From assembly GCA_049288015.1 (NCBI GenBank), contig JBAQGX010000003.1, positions 124,001-188,000 on the forward strand: 64,000 nt of DNA. Reading direction: 5' to 3'. The DNA comes from JAKLIN01 sp049288015. Its GTDB lineage: Archaea; Nanobdellota; Nanobdellia; Pacearchaeales; GW2011-AR1. A program made the translations under genes and the position numbers. Under the pieces are notes generated by a model. That model did not search any database. It saw only the letters and a program-made list of their open reading frames with translations, and had not been told where the DNA came from. This document shows positions 32,028-42,347 of the stretch, piece after piece; positions within the stretch are counted from its first letter, which is position 1; every line of letters starts with the position of its first letter.

Positions 32028-32384
32028 ATGGATGAAGAGATAAAAATTGAAGAATTAAAGGAGAGAATAAGAAAATTTTGTGAAGCTAGGGATTGGGACA
32101 AATTTCATAATATTAAAGACTTAGCAGTTGCACTTTCTATAGAGTCATCAGAGCTTTTAGAATTATTTAGATGGAAAAATCCAAAAGAAGTTGAAGAAAC
32201 TTTAATGAACAGAAGAGAAGACATTGAAGATGAAATAGCCGATATTTTTTACTTTTTATTAAGAATTGCTCAAATGAATAACATTAACTTGTCTAATGCC
32301 TTGAATAGAAAGATAGAAAAAAATGAAAAAAAATATTCAATAGATAGATTTAGAGGCTCAAATAAAAAGTACAATGAGTATTAA
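32028..32384 (+). CDS. MazG-like nucleotide pyrophosphohydrolase
   Basis: 118 residues of the all-alpha NTP-PPase (dCTPase/RS21-C6-like) family. The metal-binding motifs are SIESSELLELFRWKNP (ExxE) and DIEDEIADIFYFLLRIA (ExxD). The enzyme hydrolyses (d)NTPs to monophosphates, often cleaning non-canonical nucleotides. The short single-domain form matches iMazG/DCTPP1. The stop codon is directly followed by the ATG of the next gene, so the two are translationally coupled. Confidence 0.9.
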   Translation: MDEEIKIEELKERIRKFCEARDWDKFHNIKDLAVALSIESSELLELFRWKNPKEVEETLMNRREDIEDEIADIFYFLLRIAQMNNINLSNALNRKIEKNEKKYSIDRFRGSNKKYNEY

Positions 32385-33143
32385 ATGGTACAAATAAGAT
32401 TAATGCCCACAGGGTCATTGGAATCATTGGAACATCTTTATAATACGGTAATAAATCCAATTTCAAAATCAAAGATAAAAGAATATTTTGGTGAAGAGGA
32501 ATTTTCAAAGATAAATGAATCTTTATCTGAAAAAGAAGTGGCCATATGGGGTCTTGAACCCGGAAAATTTAATGAAGTTGCCTGGAAAAATTTTGATCAA
32601 GGAGATATAGTAATTTTTGTACCTTCAAACGAAGATTTGATAATAGGAGAATTAAGGTACAAAGCGGCAAATATAGAATTGGCCAAGAGTTTGTTGGGAT
32701 CAAGTGAACGATCTGGACAATTTTGGGAATTCCTTATTTTTGTTAAAATACTTGGTTCTATTAATTTAGATAAAAGATCATTTTTGACTCAACTCGGTTA
32801 CTCAGAACAAGACAATCTTCAAGCCAATCGTGATGTTACTGATAAATTCTTAAGTACTTTTTTATCAATTGAAAATTTTATTAGTAAATATTCTAAGGAT
32901 GAAATTAATTTAGAATTCTATAGAAATATGACCCCCAAACAAATGTTTGAAAGGAAAGGAAATGAGAGGTCCAAGTCAAATTTAACAAGAGAAGAATTAA
33001 AGGAGAAAAAAAACTTGGAAGAAGAATTACCAAAACTTGAGAGTTTGGTAGGCATTTTTGGATTTCCTTCTAAAGAACAACTGGAAATAAAAAAAGATAG
33101 GTTAGAAGAATTGAGAAATAAAGAGAACATTAAATTACAATAA
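32385..33143 (+). CDS. EVE/PUA-like domain protein, unknown
   Basis: 252 residues. The segment EVAIWGLEPGKFNEVAWKNF, GDIVIFVPSNEDLIIGELRYKA and FWEFLIFVKIL has the pattern of EVE/PUA-like modules common in modification-dependent restriction proteins. The second half is helical and charged, ending in coiled coil (EELKEKKNLEEELPKLE). No nuclease domain is present. It follows the MazG-like gene without a gap, so a nucleotide-modification or defence role is possible but unproven. Its 3' end faces the 23S rRNA gene. Confidence 0.6.
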   Translation: MVQIRLMPTGSLESLEHLYNTVINPISKSKIKEYFGEEEFSKINESLSEKEVAIWGLEPGKFNEVAWKNFDQGDIVIFVPSNEDLIIGELRYKAANIELAKSLLGSSERSGQFWEFLIFVKILGSINLDKRSFLTQLGYSEQDNLQANRDVTDKFLSTFLSIENFISKYSKDEINLEFYRNMTPKQMFERKGNERSKSNLTREELKEKKNLEEELPKLESLVGIFGFPSKEQLEIKKDRLEELRNKENIKLQ

Positions 33144-33171
33144 AATTTTTTCTTAGAAAAATAACAATAAA

Positions 33172-33194
33172 CAAGTACTCAACTCACCAGCTAG
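33172..33194 (-). repeat. 23S processing stem, 3' strand
   Basis: This 23-base segment is the inverted complement of 36727-36749 with one mismatch that would be G-U in RNA. The two bracket the 23S gene and form the long stem cut by splicing endonuclease at a bulge-helix-bulge during archaeal rRNA maturation. Confidence 0.85.
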
Positions 33195-34137
33195 ATTCTG
33201 AACATAATATAAATGAGGCTTTTAGTGGCTGCGTGCTGAAACCCTCGTGTTCTTGGGTCTTACACAGCAGCTCTATCAACGTCATCTTCTTTGACGGCCT
33301 TTGTTGAATCGTTTTGCGGGCTGCTTCGAGCTTAGATGCATTCAGCTCTTATCAGTCAGCGCGTAGCTTCGCGGCCTGCCAATTGACAACCGCACACCAG
33401 AGGCGCCCAATCCCCGTTCCTCTCGTACTAGAAGATTGTTCCACTCATTCAACGACACACCTAGTAGATATCATACAAACTGTCTCGCGACGTTCTTAAC
33501 CCAGCTAACGATACCTTTTAATGCGTGAACTCCGACACCCTTAGCTGCTACTGCACAGCTAGGATAGGTAGAGCCGACAGCGATGTACCAAACCGCCCCG
33601 TCAATACGGACTATCGGGGGCGACAAGCCTGTTATCCTTGGGGTACCTTTTCTATCAGACACGGCTTCCATTAAAAAAGCACGTGGGTTCACTAAGCCCG
33701 ACTTTCATCCCTGCATTCCTTGCTTTTCAGAATACAGTCAGACAAGCTTTTGCCTTCGCACTCTGCTCCGGATTTCCAAGCCGGATGAGCTTGTCTTTGG
33801 GTCCTATCGATATCTTTTCGACAGGGCACCGCCCCAGTCAAACTGCCCGCCTGCTGCTGTCCCCATAAAGAGTAAGCAACCTTAGAAAAAATGAGTAGTA
33901 TTACAAGTTCGCTCCGCCATCACCGAAATGACAGCTTCGACGCTCCTACCTATTCTATGCATCCTTTCTAAGATCACAACAACAAGTTGCAGTAAAGGTC
34001 CACAAGGTCTTCGCTTCCCACTAGGCGTCCGTGGCATTTTCGCCACACAGTATTTTCAGAAGGCTCAAATCAGGGACAGTGACGACCTCGTTAAACCATT
34101 CATGCAAGTCGTAATTCGTACGACAAGGTATTACGCT

Positions 34138-34847
<710 letters not shown>

Positions 34848-36726
34848 GATGGGTCTTAGCTCCCTTGAAAAAGAGTTTGAAACACCACCACTGGGCAGGT
34901 CTCACCGAGTATATACAGCTTTTCAGCTTAGCACTCGGCTACGTTTTTGGTAAACAGTCGGGCCATCCTTGTAACTGTGATCTATCAATGCTCCTTGCGG
35001 ACAAAGATAGACACCCCTTAAACCGAAGTTATGGGGCTAATATGCCGAATTCCCTTGATTTGTTTGACCTTTCATGTCTTAGCCTATTAAGCCAGAGCAC
35101 CAGTGCCGGTTGTGGGTACAGTTAACTAAATTCGTTTAGCAATATATTTTTCACTGGCTCCCGGAGTCAGCGATTTTGTCCTGCAAATTTATACAGATCT
35201 TAGCATTACGCTCCCAATATTTCTTTGCAGAAGCATTCTCTCAAATGCTCGCTTATCCCGAAACGGTATATTACAAAAAATTTAGCTAGTAAATGAATAT
35301 TAACATTTTTTCCATCGCTGTATTCAGTTAAGGTACAACTTAGGAACTGACTAACCCTTGGCTAACATATATTGCCAAGGAAACCTTGCTCTTACGACAC
35401 TTTGCGTTTTCAGCAAAGTCACTTCTTACTATTGCCAAGATTCTCATTGCTTATCGCTCCACTCTTTGTCTCCAAAAAGCTTCTGCGCAATAAACACGCC
35501 TGCTTACTCGAACGCTCAAATGAGCGCCGCCGAAGTCTCGGTATTATGCTTAGCCCCGTCCATTTTCAGGGCCCTGAGCCTCGATGGGTGAGCTGTAACG
35601 CTTTCTTTAAATGATAGCTGCTTCTGAGCTTACATCCCCACTGTCTCAGGTTCAAGACACCTTTTGATACACTTAGCATAAATTTAGGGACCTTAACTTT
35701 GGTCTGGGTTATTCCCCTTTCGGAACGATACCTTACGCACCGCCCCTGTTTCATATTTTACGCAGCCAACAGCTTCCGAGTTGGAAAAAGTTCCGTAAGC
35801 ATAAGCTCCTGCGAACTTTATCCGTACTATACACCGCTGGCAAACTAAATACGACTATACGAAGGCATATTTCAGCAGGAACCAGCCATCGCCGAGTTAG
35901 ATAGGCTTTTCACTCCTATTCTCAAGTCATCCAAGTATATGTACGTAACACCGGTTCAGTCCTCCATCCCCCTTTCGAGAGACTTCAACTTACTCAAGAA
36001 TAGATCACCCGGCTTCAGGTCTGTCCCATATGACTGACGCTGTTTCCAACTTGCTTTCGCTTCGGTTACTCTTCATAAAAGATTAGCCTCGCCATATAAG
36101 AAAACTCCTTGGCCCGTTCTTCGAAACGTACGATACAACCCTTTTCCTTGCGGAAAGAGCAGTATCAATCTGTAGCTGTTAGATTTCAAATCTTTTCACA
36201 CTCTGCTAAGAGTTCTTTTCAGCTTTCCCTCGCGGTACTAGTGCGCTATCGGACTTTGGTTCTATTTAGGGTTAGCGGTTAATTCCGCCATGTTCAGACC
36301 TCCAATCCAGGAGGCCCTACTCTTTGAGCAACTCCATATATCATTCGTCTACCGGGCTATCACCGTCTAAGGCCCCTCTTTCCAGAGGAGTTTGACTCCT
36401 ATACTTAGGAATTTACGCTCACCACATCTCTGTTCTCTTTTCAAAGACAGATTCAGTTTGCCCTCTATCCTTTTCGCTCTCTGCTAATAAGGATATCATT
36501 ATTTATTTTCTCTTCCTGCAGGTACTAAGATGTTTCAATTCCCTGCGTGGTTCCCCCTCTCGGGGTGATTCGGAGATCCAAGGTTCAAAGCTTGCATGCA
36601 GCTCGCCTCGGCTTATCGCAGCTTGCCACGTCCTTCATCAATTCCAAAGCCAAGCTATCCGTCTAACAGCATAAAAAATTACATTATGTCGTATGTTTTT
36701 ACACATCTGCACAAATAAATTGTGCT

Positions 36727-36749
36727 CTAGCTAGTGAGTTGAGTACTTG
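36727..36749 (-). repeat. 23S processing stem, 5' strand
   Basis: Inverted complement of 33172-33194 over 23 bases with one mismatch; forms the rRNA processing stem enclosing 23S. It lies 37 bases outside the estimated mature 5' end. Confidence 0.85.
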
Positions 36750-36846
36750 TCTCATTGAATATAACTCCTCCTTCCGGAGAAGTGTTCTCAACATGATACA
36801 TCGACGTAATCGATGCACCACCTCAACGTGTGAGTATGATCTGTAA
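36750..36846 (-). promoter_or_regulatory. 23S leader with stable hairpins
   Basis: Between the second spacer gene and the 23S stem are two hairpins on the minus strand: CATCGA-TTACG-TCGATG (36799-36815) and CTTCTCC-GGAA-GGAGGAG (36765-36782), the latter with a GGAA tetraloop and one G-U pair. No clear TATA box is visible, so these may be processing or antitermination elements of the rRNA transcript. Confidence 0.45.
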
Positions 36847-37023
36847 TTAATAATTTATGTAATTTATTCCATGAACGATATCTTGCATATATCTTCTCAT
36901 TTCGTCTACTTTCATTGCTCCCGAAAATCTACCAACGATTACTTGTGATTCTAATCCTTTTAGAGCAGCAGCTTGTTCAACATTCTCTCTTGGAGTTTCT
37001 TTTACTGCATATTCACTTTCCAT
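36847..37023 (-). CDS. Hypothetical 58-aa protein in the rRNA spacer
   Basis: The start was set at ATG 37023, 8 bases after a GGAGG ribosome-binding site; another ATG at 37029 and a TTG at 37053 are alternatives. The protein begins MESEYAVKETPRENVEQAA and ends MRRYMQDIVHGINYINY, with no known family. It overlaps the end of the preceding gene and sits between tRNA-Ala and 23S, inside the rRNA operon. Like its neighbour it begins MESE, perhaps by chance. Confidence 0.55.
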   Translation of the reverse strand: MESEYAVKETPRENVEQAAALKGLESQVIVGRFSGAMKVDEMRRYMQDIVHGINYINY

Positions 37024-37534
37024 TTCCATTTCCTCCGTTTTGTTTTTTGACAATATACTCTTGGATTATTGGATGCATTTCGTTAAATAGAATTGAGTTG
37101 TAATATCCCCATCTTCCTGTATCGTCGCTGATTGTCTTATAATATTCTTGAGCTATAGCTCTAACACCCTCTGGATGTATTCCTCTTGATATTGCTCCTC
37201 TGATCTCATTTGCAATTCTTGCTTCCACGTCGTCGATTCTAAGTTTAGTGTGAAGATTAATTGCGTGTCCTCCAGAAGGTCGGTTTCCTTCCTTGCTTCC
37301 CCAAGTCTGTCCGTACTTTTCAACATACATCATTACTAGGTCGAACATCTTTCTGTCAGCGCATCCTAACTTTTTGTTCTCCTTATATTGGGTAATGTAC
37401 TGATCGAACATAGGTTTTATGTTTATCTCTTCGAATGATTTGCCCTCTTCAATTGTGTCTACTAGTTCCGTAGCTAGCGCTAGTTCTAGTTCTCCTGCTT
37501 CTTGTCTTGTTAATGTGTCAATTTCGCTTTCCAT
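37013..37534 (-). CDS. Hypothetical 173-aa protein in the rRNA spacer
   Basis: A mostly helical, acidic protein with no recognised family. It contains AGELELALATELVDTIEEGK, a conserved-looking SGGHAINLHTKLRIDDVEARIANEIRGAI and EYYKTISDDTGRWGYYNSI. The C terminus is NGGNGNGK. It begins 24 bases after tRNA-Ala and is on the rRNA strand, so it should be part of the rRNA transcript or use an internal promoter. Codon use looks normal, which supports a real gene. Confidence 0.65.
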   Translation of the reverse strand: MESEIDTLTRQEAGELELALATELVDTIEEGKSFEEINIKPMFDQYITQYKENKKLGCADRKMFDLVMMYVEKYGQTWGSKEGNRPSGGHAINLHTKLRIDDVEARIANEIRGAISRGIHPEGVRAIAQEYYKTISDDTGRWGYYNSILFNEMHPIIQEYIVKKQNGGNGNGK

Positions 37535-37558
37535 TTTTATTTTTCCATTCCAGAAGAA

Positions 37559-37629
37559 TGGACCTGCCGGGAATTGAACCCGGAACTCCTCGGTGCAAAC
37601 GAGGTATTCTGCCGTTGGACTACAGGCCC
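37559..37629 (-). tRNA. tRNA-Ala (TGC)
   Basis: A 71-nt cloverleaf on the minus strand: acceptor GGGCCTG with CAGGTCC (one G-U), discriminator A, anticodon stem CCTCG/CGAGG with loop TTTGCAC and anticodon TGC, T arm CCGGG-TTCAATT-CCCGG. tRNA-Ala(UGC) in the 16S-23S spacer is the usual arrangement of archaeal rRNA operons. Confidence 0.95.
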
Positions 37630-37698
37630 TTGTTTTATTTTAGCCCGTAGTGGTTTTTAAATTTTGTTCAGTCAATATTATTTCCATAACAAAATGGA

Positions 37699-37715
37699 AA
37701 GTATGTAGGAATACC
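37699..37715 (-). repeat. 16S processing stem, 3' strand
   Basis: AAGTATGTAGGAATACC (plus strand) is the perfect inverted complement of 39273-39289, 17 bp. The two bracket the 16S gene and form its processing stem. Confidence 0.88.
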
Positions 37716-37740
37716 GACGAATATAATCTCGTAAAATTTT

Positions 37741-39182
37741 AGGAGGTGATCCATCTGCAGGTTCCCCTACAGATACCTTGTGACGACTTAACCTACCTCA
37801 TCATGCTAGGATTCTCCTCTAATGAGTTTCATCTTAACATAACTTGGTTGGTTTGACGGGCAGTGTGTGCAAGAGACAGTGACATATTCACCGGGCAATG
37901 TTGATACCCGATTACTACGGATTCCGGTGTCACGAGGGCGGGTTGCAGCCCTCGATCTAGACTGGGATAGACTTTAAGGGATTAGCTTCTCCTTTCGGAG
38001 TTGCATCCCATTGTATCTACCATTGACGCGCCCGTGTTGCCCAGGGCATTTAGGCTGTGCCACCTAACGTAGCCCACACTTTCATCCATGTTACCATGGC
38101 AATCTGTATATTGTACACGTAGTAAATATACATGTGGGTCTTGCCTGTTACCTGATTTAACAGGTCACCTCACGGCACAGGCTGACGTCGGCTATGTAAC
38201 CCCTCTCAGCGTGTCAGGTAAGCCCTTCAGACTGACCTTCATTCTGCTGTCGGTCCTGGTGAGGTTCACGGCGTGGAATCTGATTGAACCGCACGCGTCA
38301 CCCGTTGTAGTGTCTCCCCGCCAATTCCTTTAAGTTTCGGTCTTGCGACTATACTTCCCAGGTAGCACACTCTTCGGCTTCCCTCAAGCACCAATGCCTC
38401 TCGAAGAGGCACTGATGTTTAGTGTGCAGTGTTTACTGCCGGGACTACATGGGTATCTAATCCATTTTGCGCCCCCGGCCTTCATCCCTCACTGTCAGAA
38501 CTGTCCTCGTAAGATGCCTTCGCTGTTGTGAGTCCGTCTAAGATTAACGCATTTAACCGCTACTTCAAACGTACTTCTTACGTCTTCCAGTCTCTAGCCT
38601 AGTAGTACTCTATGCGCGCCCTATCCTTAAGAGATAAGATTTCACAAAGAACTTGCTAGACAAGCTACGGATGTTTTAGACCCAATAAAGATGGCTGCGA
38701 CTTGGACAGCTAGTATTACCGCGGCGGCTGGCACTAGTCTTGCCCAGTCCTTATTCGCCAAACTTTTTAGATTTGGCAAAAGCTTCTCAATGAGAAGCAC
38801 TCTGGCTCGCTCTGTCACACTTTCGTGTATTGCAGAAGATTCCCAGCTGCTGCACCCCGTAGGGCTGGGAGTAGTATCTCAGACTCCCTCTCAGGGCCTC
38901 TCCGCTAAGAGCCCTTATGGATCGTCGGCTTGGTGGGCAGTTACCCCGCCAACAACCTAATCCACCGCAGCCTCATCCTTGAGCACGAGTTTTAGAGATG
39001 AACCATTCCAGGGTATATCTCCTATCAGGTATTAATCTCAGTTTCCCGAGGATATCCCTGACTCAAGGGTAGATTAGCTACGTGTTACTGAGCAGTTCGC
39101 CTTCCATTGCAAGCAACAGAAAGACTTGCATGCCTAAGTGCAAACCAGAGAGCCGCAGCCGCCAGCAGGATCAACTGGATTT
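37741..39182 (-). rRNA. rrs: 16S ribosomal RNA
   Basis: On the minus strand the gene starts with CCAGTTGATCCTGCTGGCGG near 39181 and ends with GGATCACCTCCT at 37741, the anti-Shine-Dalgarno. Its length of about 1.44 kb shows no intron. The ends are set by analogy to other archaeal 16S genes. It is the first gene of the rRNA operon, followed by tRNA-Ala and two protein genes before 23S. Confidence 0.97.
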
Positions 39183-39272
39183 TTGAAAAACTATGATAGT
39201 TTTTGGGCAAAAATATTATTTACTTTTTATATCCTGAATTTCCTAAAAACGGCTCGGCGAGAATTATCAATG

Positions 39273-39289
39273 GGTATTCCTACATACTT
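39273..39289 (-). repeat. 16S processing stem, 5' strand
   Basis: GGTATTCCTACATACTT (plus strand) pairs perfectly with 37699-37715 to enclose 16S. Confidence 0.88.
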
Positions 39290-39350
39290 CATACCTTAAC
39301 GTAAAACTTGTCATTATTAAGGCACTCATTTTGACTGATAGACTTAGCTG

Positions 39351-39367
39351 ATTTTATATTTATAAAT
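39351..39367 (-). promoter_or_regulatory. Probable rRNA operon promoter (TATA box)
   Basis: On the minus strand CATTTATAAATATAAAA is an excellent archaeal TATA box, about 65 bases before the 16S processing stem and about 170 bases before mature 16S. It is the only strong candidate in the leader, and the region 39184-39414 holds no open frame. Confidence 0.6.
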
Positions 39368-39414
39368 GTTTTGCTCATCTCGAGGAAATTTTATTTTGTC
39401 GAGGGGAAAATTAA

Positions 39415-39948
39415 TCAAATATACTTTCTTACTTCTAGTCCATTTTTGGACACTATTCTCAGTTCTTCTCGCATTGCAAAATACTCTAAAATCTTATGAG
39501 TGCTTGTATTTTTATCAAGAACTTCAATGTTGGGAAAACCAGAATCTATTCTGTTTTGAACTTCTCTATCTGCTCCTAAAAAATCATAGCTTCTTGACAT
39601 TTCTAGATTATAAGAAGTAGGATTCTTAGCTACAGACAAAAGAGTGCAGTCCCTTAGCTTTATCCTGACAATATCGTTTGCATATTTTTTTCTCGGATTT
39701 AAACTTCCAAAATAACGTAAAATTAATTCGGTTTGCAACTCTGGACAGGTTCCATCGTAATGACCAATAATTCTTCTCTCTTTTTTAGAAATATTTTCCA
39801 CCCTGAATATATTTGTCTTTCCTATTTTAGTAAGTGCATTGTCATATAAATCATTGAATAACCAGGTTGATCCTTGGAAGCATAGGACTCTCTCTACCAG
39901 ATTCTTGAAAGATTCATATTCTTCTTCGGTGATTGTTTCACTGTTCAT
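39415..39948 (-). CDS. Hypothetical 177-aa protein
   Basis: A soluble protein with no recognised family, beginning MNSETITEEEYESFKNLVERV and containing RRIIGHYDGTCPELQTELILRYFGSL and IVRIKLRDCTLLSVAKN. No membrane segment. It lies upstream of the rRNA operon on the same strand and divergent from the zinc-ribbon gene at 40019. Confidence 0.6.
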   Translation of the reverse strand: MNSETITEEEYESFKNLVERVLCFQGSTWLFNDLYDNALTKIGKTNIFRVENISKKERRIIGHYDGTCPELQTELILRYFGSLNPRKKYANDIVRIKLRDCTLLSVAKNPTSYNLEMSRSYDFLGADREVQNRIDSGFPNIEVLDKNTSTHKILEYFAMREELRIVSKNGLEVRKYI

Positions 39949-40018
39949 GCTTTTTCAGCATGAAATTCCTATTTAAATCTATGCAAATTTTTAAAAATAT
40001 TATTTTATTATTTACTTT

Positions 40019-40243
40019 ATGGATCCGAATAATATGCAGATGAGGATGCAGGAGATGCAGCAGAGCGGGGCATTTGCTGATGTCTTTGGAAGGCTTGTAT
40101 CGGGAAAGGCAGGATACAAACCTGTTATTGAAAAGAAGCAGGAAATATTAATGTGCAAGAGATGCATGACGCCTTTTCTAATTCAAGAGCAGAAATTCTG
40201 CCACGAATGCGGAATGAAGATTGAGTATCTCCCAAAACAATAA
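40019..40243 (+). CDS. Small zinc-ribbon protein
   Basis: 74 residues. A Met/Gln-rich N-terminal part (MDPNNMQMRMQEMQQSG) is followed by a C-terminal zinc ribbon with two Cys pairs, MCKRCMTPF and FCHECGMKI. Its stop overlaps the start of the phosphoesterase gene by 1 base (TAATG), implying coupled translation, and the ribbon may bring DNA or protein contacts to that enzyme (inference). Confidence 0.75.
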   Translation: MDPNNMQMRMQEMQQSGAFADVFGRLVSGKAGYKPVIEKKQEILMCKRCMTPFLIQEQKFCHECGMKIEYLPKQ

Positions 40244-40698
40244 TGTCTTTAAAAGAGTATGAAAAGAAAAGGAATCTGGAAAAGAGTGGTGAGCCAAAGG
40301 CAGTTGTAAAAAAGGATTCTAAGAAATTAATATTTATTGTTCATGAACATCATGCTTCCCATCTTCATTGGGATTTAAGGCTTGAAATGGACGGTGTTTT
40401 GAAATCTTGGGCTGTTCCAAAGGAGCCTCCTGAAAAACAAGGTATCAAAAGGCTTGCAGTTCAGGTAGAAGATCATCCCTTTGATTATGCAAAATTTCAT
40501 GGAACAATCCCAGAAGGAAATTATGGTGCGGGAAAAGTTGAAATCTGGGACAATGGAACTTATGAGATAAAATTCAGCGACTCAAAGAAAATCGAATTGA
40601 TTTTTCATGGAAAGAAATTGAAAGGGCATTATGCTTTGATAAAAACTAATTATGGGAGCAAGCCGGACAAAAGCTGGTTGTTCTTCAAACTAGATTAG
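40243..40698 (+). CDS. LigD-type 3'-phosphoesterase (PE domain)
   Basis: 151 residues of the stand-alone archaeal PE domain: FIVHEHHASHLHWDLRLEMDGVLKSWAVPKEP carries the catalytic His/Asp residues, followed by EDHPFDYAKFHGTIPEGNYGAGKVEIWDNGTY and the C-terminal WLFFKLD. It removes 3'-phosphates or ribonucleotides from DNA ends so that they can be extended and ligated. In bacteria the domain is part of LigD; here it is separate, and an ATP-dependent ligase is encoded at 61407. It ends 14 bases inside the convergent gene. Confidence 0.93.
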   Translation: MSLKEYEKKRNLEKSGEPKAVVKKDSKKLIFIVHEHHASHLHWDLRLEMDGVLKSWAVPKEPPEKQGIKRLAVQVEDHPFDYAKFHGTIPEGNYGAGKVEIWDNGTYEIKFSDSKKIELIFHGKKLKGHYALIKTNYGSKPDKSWLFFKLD

Positions 40699-40936
40699 GA
40701 TCTTCAACAATTGTTTCTATTGTTATTCTTGAGCAGATTTTACCATCATCAACTTCTGTTCTTAACAATATATTTCTATGATAAGCATCAAGGCTTAATA
40801 CTATTCTTGATATGTCGATGTTATCTTCATAACAGACCCCATTCTTGTTAACAACTTCTAAGTCAAAACCAGATCCATCATCACCGAATTTTTTTGTTGT
40901 GACTTCTAAATCAAAAAGATATTTCACATCTCTCAT
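40685..40936 (-). CDS. Hypothetical 83-aa protein
   Basis: A small, beta-rich acidic protein starting MRDVKYLFDLEVTTKKFGDDG, without a known family. The strands alternate as in a small beta-barrel (FDLEVVNKNGVCYEDN, NILLRTEVDDGK, ITIETIVED). Its last 14 bases overlap the convergent PE gene. Confidence 0.55.
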   Translation of the reverse strand: MRDVKYLFDLEVTTKKFGDDGSGFDLEVVNKNGVCYEDNIDISRIVLSLDAYHRNILLRTEVDDGKICSRITIETIVEDPNLV

Positions 40937-40990
40937 ACCTTTGAGATATTTAATTTTACTTTTAAGAATTGTTATCTTTAGATATAATAT

Positions 40991-41401
40991 TTATTTGGAT
41001 TTGTTCAGGCTTTTATTAAGATCTTCCACATTTTCTATTATCTTTTTGACTATTGGTCTTATTTTTTTCTTGTCCAAATCAAATGTATCAACATCTTTTA
41101 TTTCCCATCTTCTTATTTTGCATAGATTGTATTCCGGATTTTCAAATATTTTTTGTGGCACATCGTCTGCAACAACTATGATTAAATCCTGCTTTCTGAG
41201 GTTTTCAAGGCTTAAAGTCTTTGATTGGTTTGGAAGTATCAGTCCGAATTCTTTGCAGACTTCTTGCTGTTCTTTCTGCATGTTTCCGCTGAAGCTTATT
41301 AATCCCGCGCTGGAAATATTATGCTTGCTTATTTTCTTCATATGCTCTTCAGCAACTCTGCTTCGGAAAACATTGTGCTTGCATATAAACAAGATGTTCA
41401 T
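40991..41401 (-). CDS. Low-molecular-weight protein tyrosine phosphatase family
   Basis: 136 residues from ATG 41401 (a TTG lies two codons upstream). The phosphate-binding loop is FICKHNVFRSRVAE with catalytic Cys7 in C-x5-R-S. The helices and YNLCKIRRWEIKDVDTFD near the C terminus carry the likely general-acid Asp. The family covers tyrosine phosphatases and arsenate reductases; no second redox Cys pair is evident, so phosphatase activity is more likely. It ends the minus-strand unit after ribosomal protein S2. Confidence 0.88.
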   Translation of the reverse strand: MNILFICKHNVFRSRVAEEHMKKISKHNISSAGLISFSGNMQKEQQEVCKEFGLILPNQSKTLSLENLRKQDLIIVVADDVPQKIFENPEYNLCKIRRWEIKDVDTFDLDKKKIRPIVKKIIENVEDLNKSLNKSK

Positions 41402-41410
41402 TTTCAAGAA

Positions 41411-42292
41411 TTATACACCGAATCTTGCTCCGGCTTTTGCTTTCCTCTTTGCTTCTTCCTGAACATTTCCCTGTTCTCCAATCCACCAATCAATGTTTGG
41501 TATTTGGTTTACAGTCTCAAGATTATGCGCTTCGCAATATCCTTTGGCGAGAAGATAAAAGACTATTCCCAGGCTTTTCGAACTCTTGTTGTTTCCGATT
41601 ATTATCTGGTTTGCTCCATATGAAAAATTATTTGTATCGCAGATCATCAATATTTTCTTGTTGACTTTCATTGTGTCATTCAATGCATTTTTGTCAACCC
41701 AAGAATCTGAGACTATTGTTAATTCATTTTCAAAGAAATCCGGAAGACTTGAGTTTGTCAATATTCCAGAAGGATATTTTTTTGTGAATGTTCTTATTCC
41801 TGTAATCTCCGAGAATTTTTCAGCAGCTCTCCATCCAGCCTGCCTCTTGCATACGAGAATTATTTCATTTGGATTGAATTGTATAAGATACTTTATTCCT
41901 TCTTTTATTTTTTCGTCGATCAAGTCTGTGTTGAATATTGCAAGTCCATCAGCTCTTCTTCTATATACAAATGGTCTCATGTCAGGAGTTATGACTTTTG
42001 TTCCAATATATATTCCAGAATTAATATAATCTTCAAGGGGAACAAGCATATCTGTTCTTTTTTCTCCCTTAATCTGCTCTTTAAGTTCCTCTGTCTTTAT
42101 TCCTTCTTCTGAAAGTTTTTTGGCTCTTTCCAAAAGCTTTCTTTTCTTTTCTTCAATTTCAGTGTCGTTGATTGATTCTTTTTCAGCTTCTCTTTCAAGA
42201 TTTTCTTCTTTTAACTTTTCCTTCTTCTTAGATTTCTCTTCAACCCTCTCTTCGTTCTCAATTTCTTCCTTTGATTCTTTCTTCTTGACCAT
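41411..42292 (-). CDS. rpsB: Ribosomal protein S2 with charged N-terminal extension
   Basis: 293 residues. The S2 domain (about 80-293) is normal for archaeal S2: DMLVPLEDYINSGIYIGTKVITPDMRPFVYRRRADGLAIFN, KRQAGWRAAEKFSEITG and C-terminal NIDWWIGEQGNVQEEAKRKAKAGARFG. The first 78 residues are a Lys/Glu-rich extension probably made of one long helix. S2 joins the small subunit late, next to S1/SD cleft. The RpoK-enolase-S2 order is the archaeal one, with three unknown genes inserted between enolase and S2. Confidence 0.95.
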   Translation of the reverse strand: MVKKKESKEEIENEERVEEKSKKKEKLKEENLEREAEKESINDTEIEEKKRKLLERAKKLSEEGIKTEELKEQIKGEKRTDMLVPLEDYINSGIYIGTKVITPDMRPFVYRRRADGLAIFNTDLIDEKIKEGIKYLIQFNPNEIILVCKRQAGWRAAEKFSEITGIRTFTKKYPSGILTNSSLPDFFENELTIVSDSWVDKNALNDTMKVNKKILMICDTNNFSYGANQIIIGNNKSSKSLGIVFYLLAKGYCEAHNLETVNQIPNIDWWIGEQGNVQEEAKRKAKAGARFGV

Positions 42293-42347
42293 GAATTCTC
42301 AAAGAAAAAGTATATTTTTAAGGGTTTCTATAATTCGTTTAAAGATT

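Noticed and set aside
38088..38960. Open frames on the plus strand across 16S rRNA
   Set aside because: They are antisense to 16S rRNA and have rRNA-driven composition.
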